The translations under genes and the position numbers were made by a program. The notes under the pieces are model-generated. The model was not told where the DNA came from. It ran no database searches and was given only the letters and a program-made list of their open reading frames with translations. 64,000 nt of DNA from Bacteroidota bacterium (GTDB lineage: Bacteria; Bacteroidota; Ignavibacteria; Kapaibacteriales; UBA2268). Location of the stretch: NCBI GenBank assembly GCA_029974985.1, contig JARKQC010000323.1:1-64000 (forward strand). The letters run 5' to 3'. Positions 60,131 to 64,000 of this stretch are shown piece after piece. How positions within the stretch are numbered: position 1 is the stretch's first letter; each line of letters starts with the position of its first letter.

Positions 60131-60244
60131 TATTAGTTAATTTTTTATTTTTTTTTTACTTTAACTAAATATTCAAAATTTTGCTATTCAATAACCGTTT
60201 ACATATTTTCTAATTGTCAAAGTATAACATTTATATAAGATGAA

Positions 60245-63200
60245 ATGATTAATCTAAATTCTGCTTTTGAAGATGAATTATATTTCAATTATTTAAAAGA
60301 CCCTGATTCTGTTGGTGAAGACTGGAAAAATTATTTTGAAAGTATTCACGGTAAATCCCTTTTTGTAATGGGAAACAAACCTGTTCCAAGTTCTGAAATC
60401 AATTCTAATGAAATTGTTTCTAATACGAAAATTAATTATCAGAATAAAAATATTATATCTAATTCAAATATTAATGATTGGTCTAATTTTTCTCAAAGAG
60501 ATGCCGAACATATTAGAGAAATGATTGATAGCCTTGAGGTGCCATCAGCAAGCTCCACTCGAGTAATGGCTGTTAAGGCATTAGATGAAAACCGTAGAAT
60601 TATCAATCGTTATCAAAAGAAATTACGTAAACCACGCATTTCTTTTACACATTTATTAGCTTGGGCAATAATTAAAAGTTTACAAAAATATCCAAGATTA
60701 AACGATTCATTTGAAATTAAAGATGGTAAACCATATAGAGTAAAAAAAGATGTAATTAATGTTGGTTTATCAGTTGATTTTACTACAAGCGATGGCACAA
60801 GATTACTTTTAATTCCAAGTTTAAAAAATGCTCAAAATCTCGATTTTTATGAGTTTGTATTACAATTTGATGATTTATTAGAAAGGGCAAGAACCGGCAA
60901 ATTAGAATATAATGATTTAGCTGATGTTACTATTACATTGATGAATCCTGGTATGATTGGCACAACGATGTCGCAACCAAGATTATTCAAAGGGCAGGGT
61001 TCTGTTATTTCTACTGGATTAATTGATTATCCAACAGAATTTCAAGCTATGCGACCAGATGTATTGACTAAATTAGCAGTGTCGAAAGTTGTAAATGTTA
61101 CAAATACTTATGACCATAGAATAATTCACGGTGCAGAATCTGCTGAGTTTTTAGCATATATGAATAAATTATTACTTGGAGAATATCATTTTTACGAACA
61201 AATTTTTTATAGTTTAAAAATTCCATTCGAACCTATTAAATGGCAAAAAGATTTTACAGATGGAAGTTTTAGCTTTACTATACAAAATAATGATATTGAA
61301 AAAGGTGCACACGTTATGCAAATGATTAATGCATATAGAGTGCGTGGGCATTTGCTATCATCAATTAATCCACTTGGTTATGAAAATTATTATTATCCCG
61401 AACTAGACCCCGAATATTATGGATTTACAATATGGGATTTAGATAGAATTTTTCATGCTGATGATACTTGGGTTAATAATAATTTACCGCTTAGAGATAT
61501 TATTGAATTATTACGAGAGACTTATTGCGGCTCGACGGGTATCGAATTTATGCATATCCAAAGTCCCGAAATAAAAGATTGGATAAAAAAGAAACTCGAA
61601 TCAACAAGAAATACAATTGAATATACTGTCGAAGAAAAAATCCAAATTTTAAGAAAACTAATTGATGCAGAAGTTTTTGAAAATTATTTGCATACAAAAT
61701 TTGTTGGCTCTAAAAGATTTTCATTAGAAGGTGGAGAGTCATTTATTATATTACTTGATAAAATTTTACAAGAATCTGCCGACCAAGATATACATTCCGT
61801 AGTTATTGGTATGGCTCACAGAGGCAGACTAAATGTTTTAGCAAATAATATAGGAAAGCCATATAGTAAAATTTTCAATGAGTTCGAAGGTTTTATTGAT
61901 GAAAATTCATATCAAGGCTCTGGCGACGTTAAATATCATCTCGGAGATATAGGTATTTATCAAACTTCTCTTGGCAATCAATGTCGGGTTATGCTTGCTC
62001 CCAATCCATCACACTTGGAATTAGTTGACCCAATAGTAGAAGGTATGGCTCGTGCATTAGAAAATGAAATAGGGGATAAGACTTATTATAAGGCTTTACC
62101 TGTTATTGTTCATGGCGACGCCGCTTTCGCAGGGCAAGGAATTGTTGCAGAAACTCTGAATTTATCGCTACTTGATGGTTATAAAACTGGCGGCACGATA
62201 CATATTATTATTAATAATCAAATTGGTTTTACAACAAGTTCGGAATCATCAAGATCCACTTTGTATGCTACAGATATTGCAAAAATGATACAATCACCAA
62301 TTATTCACGTAAATGGAAATGATCCTGAAGCTGTGCGTACAGCCGCTTTATTTGCTTTTCAATTCCGAGCAAAATTTAAACGTGATGTTATCATAGATAT
62401 GCTTTGCTATCGTAAATATGGGCATAACGAAGGAGATGAACCTTCATATACGCAACCACTATTATACAAAAAAATAAAGCAGATGACAAATGTTGCTAAA
62501 ATATACGAAGATCAATTATTAAAAGAAAATTCAATTACTCATACTGAAATTGATGAGTATTATAATGATTTAAAAGAACGTCTCGACGACGCTTATGCAC
62601 GACGCAAAGAACCCAATATTTCGAGTGCAATAGTTCTCCATAATAAAGATAATCAAATTTATGGAAATTTGAACACTAATGTATCTAAGGAACTTATCGT
62701 AAAAATTGGTAATGCTTTATCTAAAGAGCCAGAAGATTTTATATTAAATCCAAAAATTAAATCTTTATTGAAAAAACGTGCCGAAATGATTACTACTGAT
62801 GAAAAAATGATTGATTGGGCAATGGCTGAATTACTTGGATTAGGTTCAATCTTAAGTGATGGAAAAGAAGTAAGATTCTCAGGTCAGGATTCTCGTCGTG
62901 GTACATTTAGCCAAAGGCATGCTGTTTACACTGATTACGAAAGAGAATTTGATTATATTCCATTAAATCATATAGGTGGCGATCAAGCTGTTTTAAGAAT
63001 TTTCGATAGCCCTCTTTCAGAAATCGCAGTTATGGGTTTTGAATATGGTTATAGCGTTATAGCACAAAATGGACTTACAATTTGGGAAGCACAATTTGGA
63101 GATTTTGCTAATAATGCACAAACAATTATTGACCAATATGTATCTTGCTCCGAAGTAAAATGGGAGCAAACAAGTAATTTGGTAATTTTATTACCGCATA

Positions 63201-63841
63201 GTTACGATGGGCAAGGACCAGAACATTCAAGCGCCAGAATTGAACGCTATCTACAATTATGTGCTGAAAATAATATGTTTGTTTGTAATTTTTCAACTCC
63301 CGCGAATTATTTCCACGCATTACGCAGACAAACATTATTAAATATCAAAATGCCAATGATATTATTTACACCAAAATCTATGTTAAGAAATCATTTAGCA
63401 GTTTCTTCTGTTGAAGATTTAACTAATGGAAAATTTCAACATATCATTGATGATGAAATTCAAAATAAAGAATCAGTAAAAAGAGTGATTCTAACTTCTG
63501 GTAAAATTTATTATGAATTACATCAAGAAAGATTAAAAAGAAATATTGAAGACATTGCTATTGTTAGAATTGAGCAATATTATCCATTTAATCAAGAGCT
63601 TTTCTTCAAAATTCTAAAGCAATACTCAAATATTAATGAAATTTTATGGGTACAAGAAGAGCCTAAAAATCAAGGTGCTTGGACATTCTTATTTAATATT
63701 TTTGTTGATATTCTTGGTGATAAACTAAATATGTTAAAATATGTTGGCAGAAAAGCAAGCGCTGCAACTGCTACGGGTTATCATATTATTCATATCAAAG
63801 AACAAGAAAACATTATAAATAAAGCATTAAGTTTTGAGTAG
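60245..63841 (+). CDS. kgd: Fused 2-oxoglutarate decarboxylase/dehydrogenase with E2 succinyltransferase domain (Kgd-like)
   Basis: A 1198-residue enzyme in the Kgd/SucA layout of mycobacteria. Residues about 1-35 match the SucA N-terminal region (FEDELYFNYLKDPDSVGEDWKNYF). Residues about 85-315 form a 2-oxoacid dehydrogenase E2 catalytic domain (RVMAVKALDENRRI, then NTYDHRIIHGAESAEFLAYM with the DHR catalytic site). The rest is a thiamine-diphosphate E1 (AYRVRGHLLSSINPLGYENY, HGDAAFAGQGIVAETLN...INNQIGFTT with GD...NN ThDP motif). It would convert 2-oxoglutarate in the TCA cycle, to succinyl-CoA or succinic semialdehyde. The lipoyl domain is not included, so it may borrow one from another E2. 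Confidence 0.93.
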   Translation: MINLNSAFEDELYFNYLKDPDSVGEDWKNYFESIHGKSLFVMGNKPVPSSEINSNEIVSNTKINYQNKNIISNSNINDWSNFSQRDAEHIREMIDSLEVPSASSTRVMAVKALDENRRIINRYQKKLRKPRISFTHLLAWAIIKSLQKYPRLNDSFEIKDGKPYRVKKDVINVGLSVDFTTSDGTRLLLIPSLKNAQNLDFYEFVLQFDDLLERARTGKLEYNDLADVTITLMNPGMIGTTMSQPRLFKGQGSVISTGLIDYPTEFQAMRPDVLTKLAVSKVVNVTNTYDHRIIHGAESAEFLAYMNKLLLGEYHFYEQIFYSLKIPFEPIKWQKDFTDGSFSFTIQNNDIEKGAHVMQMINAYRVRGHLLSSINPLGYENYYYPELDPEYYGFTIWDLDRIFHADDTWVNNNLPLRDIIELLRETYCGSTGIEFMHIQSPEIKDWIKKKLESTRNTIEYTVEEKIQILRKLIDAEVFENYLHTKFVGSKRFSLEGGESFIILLDKILQESADQDIHSVVIGMAHRGRLNVLANNIGKPYSKIFNEFEGFIDENSYQGSGDVKYHLGDIGIYQTSLGNQCRVMLAPNPSHLELVDPIVEGMARALENEIGDKTYYKALPVIVHGDAAFAGQGIVAETLNLSLLDGYKTGGTIHIIINNQIGFTTSSESSRSTLYATDIAKMIQSPIIHVNGNDPEAVRTAALFAFQFRAKFKRDVIIDMLCYRKYGHNEGDEPSYTQPLLYKKIKQMTNVAKIYEDQLLKENSITHTEIDEYYNDLKERLDDAYARRKEPNISSAIVLHNKDNQIYGNLNTNVSKELIVKIGNALSKEPEDFILNPKIKSLLKKRAEMITTDEKMIDWAMAELLGLGSILSDGKEVRFSGQDSRRGTFSQRHAVYTDYEREFDYIPLNHIGGDQAVLRIFDSPLSEIAVMGFEYGYSVIAQNGLTIWEAQFGDFANNAQTIIDQYVSCSEVKWEQTSNLVILLPHSYDGQGPEHSSARIERYLQLCAENNMFVCNFSTPANYFHALRRQTLLNIKMPMILFTPKSMLRNHLAVSSVEDLTNGKFQHIIDDEIQNKESVKRVILTSGKIYYELHQERLKRNIEDIAIVRIEQYYPFNQELFFKILKQYSNINEILWVQEEPKNQGAWTFLFNIFVDILGDKLNMLKYVGRKASAATATGYHIIHIKEQENIINKALSFE

Positions 63842-63901
63842 TAAATTTCGTTGATTTGCATTGTAATTATGCAAAATTCTACAAAATATTATTATATAAT
63901 A

Positions 63902-63940
63902 AAAGAGGCTGAACTCGTAATTTGAGTTAGCCTCTTTCTA
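63902..63940. terminator. Bidirectional terminator between kgd and mscL
   Basis: AAAGAGGCTGAACTC (63902-63916) pairs with GAGTTAGCCTCTTT (63924-63937) with one bulged G, and T or A rich edges. It closes the kgd transcript and the mscL transcript from the other side. Confidence 0.85.
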
Positions 63941-63952
63941 CATTAAAAAAAA

Positions 63953-64000
63953 TTATTTATTCTTTAAAATATCACGAATTTCTTCAAGTAATAATTCTTG
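63953..64000 (-). CDS. mscL: Large-conductance mechanosensitive channel MscL, C-terminal fragment
   Basis: Only the last 15 codons and stop of a minus-strand gene are visible, encoding QELLLEEIRDILKNK. The ending matches the C-terminal helix of MscL (typical ...LLTEIRDLLK). MscL opens under membrane tension to release solutes during osmotic downshock. The rest is beyond the window. The call rests on one short motif, so it is provisional. Confidence 0.6.
   Translation of the reverse strand, partial: QELLLEEIRDILKNK

Overview
The window is very AT-rich chromosomal DNA from a Gram-negative bacterium of the Bacteroidota/Chlorobiota (FCB) group. Ignavibacteria or Kapabacteria-like lineages are my best guess, but that is inference. 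The clues are four large secreted proteins with type IX secretion (Por) C-terminal sorting domains, two Bacteroidota-type promoters (TTTG-N19/20-TAnnTTTG), mostly weak Shine-Dalgarno sequences, menaquinone methyltransferase, LPS-type GT9 glycosyltransferases, a FadL-type outer-membrane protein, and a tRNA without an encoded CCA end. I saw no transposase, phage, plasmid or CRISPR sequence. Most of the window is core-like genome in short operons.

Layout. 1-7.2 kb: a 5'-truncated nucleotide pyrophosphatase/phosphodiesterase, gmk-menG (4-nt overlap), an acidic unknown protein, a saccharopine dehydrogenase-family enzyme, two GT9 glycosyltransferases, rpsT and tRNA-Arg(ACG). 7.2-17.2 kb: an A-type Fe-S carrier, a giant T9SS propeller/FN3 protein, scpA-scpB and a giant T9SS Ig-like protein. 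17.5-22.8 kb: a DUF438 hemerythrin-PAS protein with a DUF1858 partner, a divergent biotin ligase, a CBS-domain membrane protein and purD. 22.8-26.6 kb: two further T9SS proteins bracketed by direct copies of a 107-bp repeat, with extra palindromic units beside it. 26.6-33.2 kb: ychF, a rhomboid-like protein that has probably lost its catalytic residues, nuoE, the squalene-synthase-family pair hpnC/hpnD, and sppA. 33.4-40.6 kb: a PAP2-type membrane phosphatase, an NlpE/META lipoprotein, a sirtuin-acpS-GNAT operon, tatC, a lone PTS EIIA and a sugar nucleotidyltransferase/phosphomutase fusion. 40.8-46.8 kb: an epimerase, a penicillin-acylase-family hydrolase, a Tyr/Trp- and Ser/Asn-rich lipoprotein and a FadL-like porin. 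46.9-58.2 kb: an unknown membrane protein, YjbQ, proS, a PHP phosphoesterase, a peptide-use group (PqqD-like, pepD, OPT transporter, pepT) and nuoF. 58.3-64 kb: a UPF0316 membrane protein, rimM-trmD, a fused 2-oxoglutarate decarboxylase/dehydrogenase (Kgd-like) and the 3' end of mscL.

Functional picture. The genes fit a free-living heterotroph that takes up and hydrolyses peptides, runs a TCA cycle through a fused E2-E1 enzyme, makes menaquinone and feeds NADH into complex I (nuoE and nuoF lie about 28 kb apart), makes squalene or hopanoid precursors, and exports large adhesive or repeat proteins by T9SS. The most unusual features are the palindromic repeat islands around the 23-26 kb T9SS genes, the apparent pseudo-rhomboid, the hemerythrin-PAS/DUF1858 pair with a strong intragenic hairpin, and a cysteine-rich T9SS cargo. 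I did not find a clearly new multi-gene system; these are candidates for a second look.
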